Origin: RGIG4608 sp045125655
GTDB lineage: Bacteria; Bacillota; Clostridia; Oscillospirales; CAG-272
Length of the DNA stretch: 11,721 nt
Reading direction: 5' to 3'
NCBI GenBank assembly: GCA_045125655.1
Contig: JBGVNP010000044.1
Span: 1-11,721 of the forward strand
The number at the start of each line of letters is the position of its first letter. The first letter of the stretch is position 1. The notes beneath the pieces were generated by a model, which was not told the origin of the DNA, made no database searches, and saw only the letters and a list, made by a program, of their open reading frames with translations. Shown piece by piece: positions 5,170 through 11,721 of the stretch. Made by a program: the position numbers and the translations under genes.

Positions 5170-7878
5170 TTATTCGTCGTCATTAAGACGCTTTTCCATT
5201 ATTTCAGCCTTGGAAACGAGCACTGCACGCGGCTTATTGCCGTCAGGTGCGCTTACGTATCCGAGTGCTTCCATTCGGTCAATGATCTTTGCAGCACGGC
5301 CGTAGCCGATCTCAAGTCTTCTCTGAAGAAGCGAGGTCGAGATTTTACCCATCTCAATAGCAACATCGAGTGCAAGCTTGAACTTGGGATCAACCCCCTC
5401 TTCGCCGGGCTCGCCGTCATCATCAAAGGAGACGGATCCACCGCCCTTGCCCTTGGGATTACCACACTTTGCCGCCTCTTCTTCAAGACGTTTAATAAAC
5501 GCATCGTTAAAGCATACGCCATCATTGTTTTCGTTTATAAATTCAACTATTGATTCAACTTCGCGATCATCAATGAACGCGCCCTGAACACGCATCGGTT
5601 TAACCGATCCGATGGGAGCAAAGAGCATATCGCCGCGTCCAAAAAGCTTATCCGCACCCGCGGTATCAAGAATGGTCTTGGAGTCCACCTGCGAAGCAAC
5701 TGTGAACGCAATACGCGAGGGGATATTCGCCTTAATAAGACCTGTTACAACGTCAACGGAAGGACGCTGCGTACCGATAACAAGGTGGATACCGGCAGCT
5801 CTCGCCTTCTGCGCGATACGGCAGATCGCCGTTTCAACGTCATCAGCCGCAGTCATCATAAGGTCCGCAAGCTCGTCGATAATAATTACGATATAGGGGA
5901 GATATTCCTTAGAGGGATCGTTAGCGGTAAGCTCGTTATATCCCGAAATATTCTTCGCACCAACGCTTTCGATAAGTTCAAAGCGTCTTTCCATCTCCGC
6001 AACCGCAGATGCAAGCGCGCCCGCCGCCTTCTTGGGCTCTGTAACTATGGGAGCATAGAGGTGAGGAATACTTCTATAGGGTTGAAATTCAACCTTTTTG
6101 GGGTCGATAAGTATGAGCTTAACGTCTCTCGGACTTGCCTTATATAGAATACTCATAATGATACAGTTGATACAAACGGATTTACCTGATCCCGTAGTAC
6201 CTGCAATAAGGATATGGGGCATCTTACCTATATCGAAATAAACGGTATTACCACCAACGTCCTTACCGAGAGCGGCGGTCAAGATGCTCTTTTTATCGGT
6301 AAATTCGCGGTTATCGATAAGTGAACGAAGTCCAACGGTTTCAAGCGTTCTATTGGGAACCTCAATGCCTACCGCACTCTTATTGGGAATGGGAGCTTCG
6401 ATTCTGACACCCGTTGTTGCCAAGCTGAGTGCGATATCGTCAACAAGGTTTGCAATCGAACGAATACGAACACCCACGTCGGGCTTTAATTCGTATCGAG
6501 TAATTGTAGGTCCTCTTGAATAAGTGATCTCCTGAATACGAACGCCAAAGCTCTTAAGTGTATCCATAAGTGCGCCCGCATTGGCTCTTATCTCGTTATG
6601 GATCGTTTCCTCGTCGCTTTCGTTTTTATAATTCTTAAGCAAGTTTACAGGGGGCTTTACATATTCGCGAACAATATTTTCGGGAACTACTGAACCCTCT
6701 TCTCCGTCATCGGGAACGGTGTCAAGATCGGTCATTTGCTTGACCTCAAGCTCGGGAGCTGATTTCTTAGTGGGCTTCTTTGCATCCGCATCCGCAGACT
6801 CCGCCGCAGGAACAGCAACGGGCTCTGATACAGTTTTATCATTAGCATTGTCGGCAAGATTAGGATCAAAATCCTTGGGAGGATTTTTGAAAATTTTTGC
6901 AACGTTGACAACGCTTTCATCGTCATCAGTACCCTCTTCCACATCTTCGTCTATAGCATCTCTTGCAACGGGATTGGGGTCAACAAAGCGCATAGCTCCG
7001 TATTTTTCTCTGTCGCTCTTTTCCTTCTGCTCGCGTTCAATAGCTCGGCGCTCGGCAGCGGCGATTTTTTCTTCCTCTGCGCGCTTTTCTTTTTCGCGCA
7101 ACGCCTGCTCCTCTGCTTCAATTTTTGCTCTTTCCTCAGCCAGAAGCTTTTCTTCCTCGGCGCGTCTTTCCTCTTCAATCTTTCTTCTCTCATCGCGGCG
7201 CTCCTTTTGTGCCTCCGCAATCAAAGTAAGTTTGTATCTAATAAATATCCACATATTTCTCGGAGTCATTCCAAGCGAGAAAATGAAGAATATCAAGGTA
7301 AGCGCGATCATGATGATCGTTGCTCCGACAGATCTGAAAAGAGAATATACACATTCACTTACAAATCCGCCAAGCACGCCAGAGCTTACAAGATTGTTAT
7401 AGGAAAATTCAAATATTTCCTTAGGAACTAAAAATACATTAGTATCGGGATTGATCGAGGGTTTTAAGAAAACGTGAATAACACCCGAAAGCGACACAAG
7501 GAAAAGTGTTGAAAATACGATCTTAGCCAAAACAACGTGGGAGTCAACAAATTTTCTCCAGTTAGCCGCAAGATTCAAAAGGGCGACAGGTACAAGGAGT
7601 GCGCTAAGGCCAAAAAGTCCGAAAAATGCGTTTTTCAAGAAAAGTCCGCCGGGGCCCACGTAAGCATCGCCAGCGATGCTTGCAAGGACGAAGCACACCT
7701 CAAGCAAGATAGCCGCCACAACGAATACGAAGGGCAGTATCTGGTGTATCATTTTTTCGGAAGGAGAATCAAAGGTGAGCTGTTCTCCCTTTTTCTCTTT
7801 TTTCTGTGGCTTTGAGCCATTGTGCGCTTGCAATCCCTTTTTAGATTTATCGGCGCTGTGATTGTTTTTACCAGCCAT
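5170..7878 (-). CDS. ftsK: DNA translocase FtsK/SpoIIIE
   Basis: Septal DNA pump of 902 aa that moves chromosome DNA through the closing division or sporulation septum using ATP. Seen: a basic N-terminus (1-33); four predicted membrane segments at about 46-70, 84-104, 116-138 and 185-204; a highly charged Glu/Arg/Lys helix at about 222-292, probably coiled coil; an acidic, disordered linker to about 410; the alpha/beta motor at about 420-780 with Walker A GTTGSGKS (560-567, Lys566) and Walker B IVIIIDE (663-669, Asp668/Glu669); and a C-terminal winged-helix gamma domain at about 830-890 for reading oriented DNA motifs. At 902 aa it is longer than B. subtilis SpoIIIE (about 790), mainly because of the linker. 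AAGGAAG at 7886-7892 lies 7 nt before the ATG. It is monocistronic, with its own promoter and terminator. The neighbours tepA, rpsO and pnp favour orthology with SpoIIIE, but sequence alone cannot separate cell-division from sporulation use. Confidence 0.96.
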   Translation of the reverse strand: MAGKNNHSADKSKKGLQAHNGSKPQKKEKKGEQLTFDSPSEKMIHQILPFVFVVAAILLEVCFVLASIAGDAYVGPGGLFLKNAFFGLFGLSALLVPVALLNLAANWRKFVDSHVVLAKIVFSTLFLVSLSGVIHVFLKPSINPDTNVFLVPKEIFEFSYNNLVSSGVLGGFVSECVYSLFRSVGATIIMIALTLIFFIFSLGMTPRNMWIFIRYKLTLIAEAQKERRDERRKIEEERRAEEEKLLAEERAKIEAEEQALREKEKRAEEEKIAAAERRAIEREQKEKSDREKYGAMRFVDPNPVARDAIDEDVEEGTDDDESVVNVAKIFKNPPKDFDPNLADNANDKTVSEPVAVPAAESADADAKKPTKKSAPELEVKQMTDLDTVPDDGEEGSVVPENIVREYVKPPVNLLKNYKNESDEETIHNEIRANAGALMDTLKSFGVRIQEITYSRGPTITRYELKPDVGVRIRSIANLVDDIALSLATTGVRIEAPIPNKSAVGIEVPNRTLETVGLRSLIDNREFTDKKSILTAALGKDVGGNTVYFDIGKMPHILIAGTTGSGKSVCINCIIMSILYKASPRDVKLILIDPKKVEFQPYRSIPHLYAPIVTEPKKAAGALASAVAEMERRFELIESVGAKNISGYNELTANDPSKEYLPYIVIIIDELADLMMTAADDVETAICRIAQKARAAGIHLVIGTQRPSVDVVTGLIKANIPSRIAFTVASQVDSKTILDTAGADKLFGRGDMLFAPIGSVKPMRVQGAFIDDREVESIVEFINENNDGVCFNDAFIKRLEEEAAKCGNPKGKGGGSVSFDDDGEPGEEGVDPKFKLALDVAIEMGKISTSLLQRRLEIGYGRAAKIIDRMEALGYVSAPDGNKPRAVLVSKAEIMEKRLNDDE

Positions 7879-7937
7879 GAGATCACTTCCTTTTCTTAAT
7901 AATTCCTATATAAATGGTAAAATTAACATACATAGAT

Positions 7938-7966
7938 ATTATAACATATTAAAACCGTGATTTCAA
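7938..7966 (-). promoter_or_regulatory. Sigma-A-type promoter of ftsK
   Basis: On the minus strand: -35 TTGAAA (7961-7966), a 17-bp spacer, and -10 TATAAT (7938-7943). The predicted start is near 7931, giving a leader of about 53 nt. It is divergent from the rpsO promoter about 115 bp away, with AT-rich DNA between. Confidence 0.78.
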
Positions 7967-8079
7967 TATTTTTACAAGCATTTTATTTTATTTTTCTTTT
8001 TTGTTTCTTTTGAACAAATCCCAAATATATAATTAATAGAAAATAAACAAAAATATTTTAAGAAAATTTCAAAAAGCTA

Positions 8080-8108
8080 TTTACAAATCGGGATTTATGT
8101 GTTAAAAT
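8080..8108 (+). promoter_or_regulatory. Sigma-A-type promoter of rpsO
   Basis: -35 TTTACA (8080-8085), a 17-bp spacer, and -10 TAAAAT (8103-8108). An A-rich stretch at about 8036-8075 just upstream has the look of an UP element. The predicted start near 8115 gives a leader of about 105 nt. Confidence 0.75.
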
Positions 8109-8114
8109 AGGTTT

Positions 8115-8220
8115 CGTATGACGTAAAGCTCGGTTTTCGGGAAAATAAGACGGCAACAGTCGTGTTTCACCCGCCGATGACTGTGCTCTTCGTTAAATAA
8201 AAAAGAAAGGTGAAAAAATC
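8115..8220 (+). promoter_or_regulatory. Structured rpsO leader, candidate S15 autoregulatory element
   Basis: The leader has an 8-bp helix ACAGTCGT/ATGACTGT (8156-8163, 8177-8184), including one G-T wobble. Its 13-nt loop ends in GCCG (8173-8176), which is complementary to CGGC (8151-8154) just 5' of the helix. The two helices are interleaved (pseudoknot order) or alternative. S15 is known to repress its own mRNA through diverse leader structures, including a pseudoknot in E. coli. That this leader does so is inference. The ribosome binding site AAAGGTG (8206-8212) is 22 nt downstream of the helix. Confidence 0.45.
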
Positions 8221-8484
8221 ATGTTGAAGGACGAAAAGCAGGCTATAATTGCTGAATATGCTACACACGAGGGCGACACAGGTTCTCCCGAGGTGCAGAT
8301 CGCTATTCTCACTCACAGAATCAATTCTCTTAACGAGCATCTTAAGAACAACCACAACGACCATCACAGCCGTCGCGGTCTTCTTAAAATGGTAGGTCAC
8401 AGAAGAAACCTTCTTGGCTATCTCCAGAGAGTTGATATCGAAAGATACAGAGCAATCATCAAGAAGCTCGGCATCAGAAAATAA
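8221..8484 (+). CDS. rpsO: 30S ribosomal protein S15
   Basis: Primary binding protein of the small-subunit central domain, 87 aa against the usual 88-89. It binds the 16S rRNA three-way junction at helices 20-22 and helps bridge the subunits. Seen: the hallmark GDTGSPEVQIAILTHRI (18-34), the strongly conserved HHSRRGLLKMVGHRRNLLGYL block (48-68) and the C-terminal RYRAIIKKLGIRK (75-87). AAAGGTG at 8206-8212 sits 8 nt before the ATG. It is followed by a terminator and then pnp, the same order as in E. coli and Bacillus. Its own structured leader suggests autoregulation. Confidence 0.98.
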   Translation: MLKDEKQAIIAEYATHEGDTGSPEVQIAILTHRINSLNEHLKNNHNDHHSRRGLLKMVGHRRNLLGYLQRVDIERYRAIIKKLGIRK

Positions 8485-8495
8485 TAAGCAAATAT

Positions 8496-8545
8496 GGAGT
8501 GGGAGAGTGGGTTTTTGCCGACTCCTCACTCCGTTTGTTTGTTAT
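8496..8545 (+). terminator. Terminator after rpsO
   Basis: The arm GGAGTGGGAGAGT (8496-8508) pairs, with one bulge or mismatch, with ACTCCTCACTCC (8521-8532). It is followed by the T-rich tail GTTTGTTTGTTATTT. It begins about 11 nt after the rpsO stop. It may be leaky, because no strong promoter for pnp was found downstream. Confidence 0.78.
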
Positions 8546-8567
8546 TTGGTTTTTAGTTAGTCGCAAG

Positions 8568-8641
8568 TCTTACGGTCGGTCTTAGCAGTTAATTATGCCC
8601 CCAAGATTTGAGGGTGTAATTAAGTGCTAAACCCCGTAAGA
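8568..8641 (+). promoter_or_regulatory. Long hairpin in the pnp leader
   Basis: The outer stem TCTTACGG/CCGTAAGA (8568-8575, 8634-8641) encloses an inner stem of about 19 bp (8582-8600 with 8612-8630: TTAGCA, one G-G mismatch, TTAATTA, then a G-T-wobble and GGG/CCC section) around an apical loop at 8601-8611. It ends 26 nt before the pnp Shine-Dalgarno. In E. coli a long pnp leader duplex is cut by RNase III, and PNPase then represses its own synthesis. A similar mechanism here is inference. A TATAAC box at 8648-8653 has only a weak -35, so a separate pnp promoter is uncertain. Confidence 0.6.
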
Positions 8642-8683
8642 ACAAATATAACAATTTGAATTTTTATGGAGGAATTTTAAAAA

Positions 8684-10798
8684 ATGAGTAATTCAATCAG
8701 CTCACCTATGGTGTTTAAGAATTTTAAAACATTTCATTACACACTCGCAGGCAGGCCCCTCGTTGTTGAAACAGGTAAGCTTGCAGGTCTTGCAAACGGC
8801 TCTTGCCTTGTAAGATACGGCGATACAGCAGTTCTCTGCTGTGCAACAGCATCCGAAAAGCCCCGTGACGGAATCGACTTCCTTCCCCTCTCCGTTGACT
8901 TTGACGAGAGAATGTATGCGGCAGGTAAGATCCCCGGCGGTTACCTTCGCCGTGAGGGCAGACCCCCCGAAAATGCGATCCTCACAAGCCGTGTGATCGA
9001 CCGTCCCATCCGTCCCCTTTTCCCCAAGGATCTTCGTAACGACGTTGCTCTTACACTCACAGTTATGTCCTACGATGCAGACTGCTCACCCGAAATCGCA
9101 GCTATGATCGGTGCTTCCATCGCACTTTCCATCTCCGATATTCCGTGGAACGGTCCCATCAGTGGCGTATTTATGGGTCTTGTTGACGGCAAGCTCGTTG
9201 TCAACCCTACAGAGGCACAGAGAGCAGTTTCCGACCTTGAACTTACAGTAGCTTCTTCTATGCAGAAGGTTGTTATGATCGAGGCAGGCGCTAACGAGGT
9301 TCCCGATGACCTTATGTTCGATGCTATTATGCTCGCTCACAAGGAAAACCAGGGCGTTCTTGAATTTATCAACGCTATCGTTGACGAGATCGGTAAGCCC
9401 AAGTTTGAATATCCCTCTTGCGAGCTTGATCACGATATGTTTGACAAGATCTTTGCGTTCTGTGAAAAGGACGTTATGGTTGCTCTTGACACTGACGACA
9501 AGACAGTAAGAGATGCAAAGATGTTCCCCATCAAGGAAGCAATCCTTGCAAACTTCAGCGAAGAATATCCCGACCTTCCCACAATGATGGAAGAGCTTGT
9601 ATATAAGATTCAGAAAAAGATCGTTCGCCGTTGGTTGCTCGTTGACAAAAAGCGTGTTGACGGCAGAAGAATGGATGAGATCAGACCTCTTGGAAGTGAA
9701 GTAGGTCTTCTCCCCAGAGCTCACGGCTCAGGTCTCTTTACACGTGGACAGACTCAGGTCCTTACAGTTGCTACTCTCGGCACACTCAGTGAAGCTCAGC
9801 TTCTTGACGGTCTTGACAACGACAAGGAAAAGAGATACATGCACCACTACAACATGCCCGGCTTCTCCACAGGTGAAGCTAAGCCCGCTCGTTCTCCCGG
9901 ACGCCGTGAGATCGGTCACGGAGCTCTTGCAGAAAGATCTCTCGTTCCCGTTCTTCCTTCCGTTGAGGAGTTCCCCTATGCTATCCGTCTTGTTTCCGAT
10001 GTAGTTTCCTCTAACGGTTCTACATCCCAGGGTTCAGTTTGCGGTTCAACTCTTGCTCTTATGGATGCAGGTGTTCCGATCAAGGCACCCGTTGCAGGTA
10101 TATCCTGCGGTCTTATCACAGCTGAGGACGGCTCTTGGGACACAATGCTCGACATTCAGGGTCTTGAGGACTTCTACGGCGATATGGACTTTAAGGTAGC
10201 AGGTACTCACAAGGGTATCACATCCATTCAGATGGACCTTAAGATCGACGGTCTTACACCCGAAATCATCAAAAAGGCATTCGAGCAGACACACGTAGGT
10301 AGAGATTATATCATCGACGAGGTTCTTCTTAAAGCAATTGCTGAGCCCCGTGCAGAGGTTTCAAAATATGCTCCCAAGATGACAACAATGCACATCGATC
10401 CCGATAAGATCCGTGAGGTTATCGGTAAGGGTGGCTCCGTAATCCAGAAGATCGTTGCCGACACAGGTGCAAAGATCGACATCGAGGATGACGGTACTAT
10501 CAGAATTGCAGCAGTTAACGGCGAAAGTGCAGCAGCTGCTAAGGCGTGCATCGATGCTATCGTATTCGAGCCCGAGGTTGGTGCAGTTTACACAGGTACA
10601 GTAACAGGCATCAAGGAATTTGGCGCATTCGTTGAATACGTTCCCGGCAAGGAAGGTCTTGTTCACATCTCCAAGATCGCAAAAGAGAGAATAGACAAGG
10701 TTGAGGACGTTCTTAAGATGGGCGACACCGTTAAGGTTAAGTATATGGGTGTTGATGCTAAGGGCAGAATGAACTTCTCTATCAAGGACGCTCTTTAA
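8684..10798 (+). CDS. pnp: Polynucleotide phosphorylase (PNPase)
   Basis: 3'-5' phosphorolytic exoribonuclease, 704 aa, the family's normal length; a trimeric ring in the cytosol that degrades mRNA to nucleoside diphosphates. Domains: first RNase PH-like core at about 15-150, helical linker at about 240-320, second (catalytic) RNase PH core at about 325-545 with FTRGQTQV (352-359), the phosphate-binding NGSTS loop (444-448) and GDMDFKVAG (499-507, Asp500 as metal ligand), KH domain at about 565-627 with VIGKGG (579-584), and S1 domain at about 633-702. The site equivalent to E. coli Asp486 is Leu494 (QGLEDFYGDMD); I believe this is ordinary in Gram-positive PNPases, from memory of the family. 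The S1 domain is followed by almost no tail. GGAGG at 8668-8672 lies 11 nt before the ATG. It is downstream of rpsO in the conserved order and may share its transcript by read-through. The coding sequence is rich in CTT, ACA and GTT codons, as in rpsO. Confidence 0.98.
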   Translation: MSNSISSPMVFKNFKTFHYTLAGRPLVVETGKLAGLANGSCLVRYGDTAVLCCATASEKPRDGIDFLPLSVDFDERMYAAGKIPGGYLRREGRPPENAILTSRVIDRPIRPLFPKDLRNDVALTLTVMSYDADCSPEIAAMIGASIALSISDIPWNGPISGVFMGLVDGKLVVNPTEAQRAVSDLELTVASSMQKVVMIEAGANEVPDDLMFDAIMLAHKENQGVLEFINAIVDEIGKPKFEYPSCELDHDMFDKIFAFCEKDVMVALDTDDKTVRDAKMFPIKEAILANFSEEYPDLPTMMEELVYKIQKKIVRRWLLVDKKRVDGRRMDEIRPLGSEVGLLPRAHGSGLFTRGQTQVLTVATLGTLSEAQLLDGLDNDKEKRYMHHYNMPGFSTGEAKPARSPGRREIGHGALAERSLVPVLPSVEEFPYAIRLVSDVVSSNGSTSQGSVCGSTLALMDAGVPIKAPVAGISCGLITAEDGSWDTMLDIQGLEDFYGDMDFKVAGTHKGITSIQMDLKIDGLTPEIIKKAFEQTHVGRDYIIDEVLLKAIAEPRAEVSKYAPKMTTMHIDPDKIREVIGKGGSVIQKIVADTGAKIDIEDDGTIRIAAVNGESAAAAKACIDAIVFEPEVGAVYTGTVTGIKEFGAFVEYVPGKEGLVHISKIAKERIDKVEDVLKMGDTVKVKYMGVDAKGRMNFSIKDAL

Positions 10799-10827
10799 TA
10801 CTAAATAAACAAAAATAAAATCAAAGC

Positions 10828-10860
10828 TATTTTTCCTTGGGCGACGCCCAAGGAAAAATA
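10828..10860. other. Perfect 15-bp palindrome after pnp
   Basis: The arms TATTTTTCCTTGGGC and its exact complement (10828-10842, 10846-10860) enclose a 3-nt GAC loop. The T-run is on the 5' arm and the A-run on the 3' arm, the reverse of an intrinsic terminator, and no T-tail follows. It lies between the pnp stop and the ribosome binding site of the next gene. It may protect the pnp mRNA 3' end or tune read-through; transcription could continue into the next gene. Confidence 0.6.
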
Positions 10861-10882
10861 TATTATATAGAAAGGAACAGCT

Positions 10883-11721
10883 ATGGGCAATAATAACACA
10901 AGAACAAGATCCTTTGACGTAGTTAAAAACTGCTCCGATAACAACAGACGCAAAATGGTAATAGCAATTTTCGTCGTGATAGCACTTATTCTTGCAGCAT
11001 TCGCAACACTTATTATAGGCAAGCTCATAAACGAGCTCCCCCTAAATCCCGGCGTTCCCTCAAACGGTAATCTCGAATATAAATCTCTCTACGCAGAGGA
11101 CATAAAAAAAGGCAATTTGCTTATTGTTAATAATCAGTTCAAATATGACCTCCCCACGAACTTTAGCCATATGGTGAACGTATATGAATATATTAACAGC
11201 TCCCAAAACAGCGAGTTGACCAAGATAAACGGATATTTTACATATCTTTCTCACACCCCCATAGAGGATATCTACGTAGAGTCAACTACTCTCGACGCCT
11301 TTAGCAAAATGCTTTTAGATTATTGCAAGGCAAACGTCAACAGTACAACCAAACACGGAGTGAGCAATATATCCATAACCTGGGGCGGCTATGCCGAATC
11401 CACAAAAAATGAATATCAGGGTGATGTAAGCAATCCCAACTTTAATGGCGAATACTATGATCACGGACTTGGAACCTCATTGGTTCTCAGAATTTCCGAT
11501 ACTGCGGTAGTAATAACAGAACAGATGCTCAAGGATAAATATTTATGGATATATGAAAATGCCCATAAATACGGATTTATAATTCGTTATCCCAACGCCT
11601 GCAAGGATCACACCGGAAAAGATAGTACCACAAGAGCTCATCTTCGCTATATCGGTGTAGAACACGCTACATATATGTACGAAAATAATATTTGCCTTGA
11701 AGAATATATTGATTTGCTCAA
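10883..11721 (+). CDS. Membrane-anchored VanY/M15-like protein, degenerate active site (partial)
   Basis: This reading frame is open to the window end: 279 residues, C-terminus missing. AAAGGA at 10871-10876 lies 6 nt before the ATG. Seen: a short cytoplasmic N-terminus with a basic stretch (about 1-24), one membrane segment at about 25-46, then an extracytoplasmic part. Residues 222-278 match the C-terminal half of VanY-type D,D-carboxypeptidases: WIYENAHKYGFIIRYP (222-237), then AHLRYIGVEHA (252-262) and LEEYIDLL (272-279). The active-site signatures are altered. The S-x-H-x-x-G-x-A-x-D site reads YDHGLGTSLV (His194 kept, zinc-ligand Asp replaced by Val201). The E-P-W-H site reads TRAH (catalytic Glu replaced by Thr250, His253 kept). 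The YRS-type substrate Arg appears as Ala in GGYAES (168-173). It is probably a non-catalytic peptidoglycan-binding or regulatory relative. It follows pnp by 84 nt and may be cotranscribed. Confidence 0.7.
   Translation, partial: MGNNNTRTRSFDVVKNCSDNNRRKMVIAIFVVIALILAAFATLIIGKLINELPLNPGVPSNGNLEYKSLYAEDIKKGNLLIVNNQFKYDLPTNFSHMVNVYEYINSSQNSELTKINGYFTYLSHTPIEDIYVESTTLDAFSKMLLDYCKANVNSTTKHGVSNISITWGGYAESTKNEYQGDVSNPNFNGEYYDHGLGTSLVLRISDTAVVITEQMLKDKYLWIYENAHKYGFIIRYPNACKDHTGKDSTTRAHLRYIGVEHATYMYENNICLEEYIDLL

Noticed and set aside
6719..7402. 227-aa Ser-rich open frame on the plus strand
   Set aside because: It is the antisense of the low-complexity Glu/Lys/Arg linker of FtsK; long antisense frames arise from such codon bias, and FtsK is unmistakable.
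8167..8529. 120-aa open frame on the minus strand over rpsO
   Set aside because: It covers rpsO and its terminator in antisense; S15 is certain and the frame has no features of a protein family.
9086..9724. 212-aa open frame on the minus strand
   Set aside because: It is antisense to the conserved PNPase coding sequence and shows no recognisable motif.
10828..10860. Intrinsic terminator of pnp
   Set aside because: The T and A runs are on the wrong sides of the stem and no T-tail follows on either strand.

Overview
This window looks like a chromosomal segment of a low-GC Gram-positive bacterium, most likely an uncultured member of class Clostridia (Oscillospiraceae-like). The reasons are a TepA/SpoIIIE/S15/PNPase gene set that is clustered in Bacillus and its relatives, strong AGGAGG-type ribosome binding sites, SipW-dependent secreted proteins, and palindromic intergenic repeats of the kind common in gut Clostridia. 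The assignment rests on gene content only. No rRNA, tRNA, CRISPR array or transposase gene was found.

Layout from left to right. 1-356: a repeat island with two inverted 75-bp repeats. 357-1034 (+): tepA, a ClpP-fold serine protease. 1035-1255: a palindromic repeat element. 1296-3500 (-): a three-gene operon made of a SipW-dependent secreted protein, an ER-type (SipW-like) signal peptidase and a second SipW-dependent secreted protein. It has a consensus promoter and helically phased A-tracts upstream. 3692-4294 (-): a cysteine amidase (Amidase_6 type) without a signal peptide. 4295-5134: a second large repeat and hairpin island with long inverted ends. 5170-7878 (-): the DNA translocase FtsK/SpoIIIE. 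It is divergently transcribed from rpsO (8221-8484, +), and each has its own sigma-A-type promoter. 8684-10798 (+): pnp, preceded by a long leader hairpin. 10883-end (+): the start of a membrane-anchored VanY/M15-like protein whose visible active-site motifs are degenerate.

How the genes relate. rpsO and pnp are the classic ribosomal-protein and RNA-decay pair, and each has a structured leader suggestive of autoregulation. TepA and FtsK/SpoIIIE are neighbours on one strand in Bacillus, but here they lie about 4 kb apart on opposite strands, separated by the secretion cassette, the amidase and the repeat islands. The sipW cassette looks self-contained, with the peptidase between its two likely substrates, so an extracellular or matrix role is plausible but unproven.

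The least-explained signal is the set of intergenic islands. Three of them are bounded by inward-facing copies of one motif (core ATTTGGATTTATCGGTGAG) but carry unrelated palindromic interiors. Inside the first island, two 75-bp repeat copies differ by compensatory changes in a hairpin stem, which suggests selection on RNA or single-stranded DNA structure.
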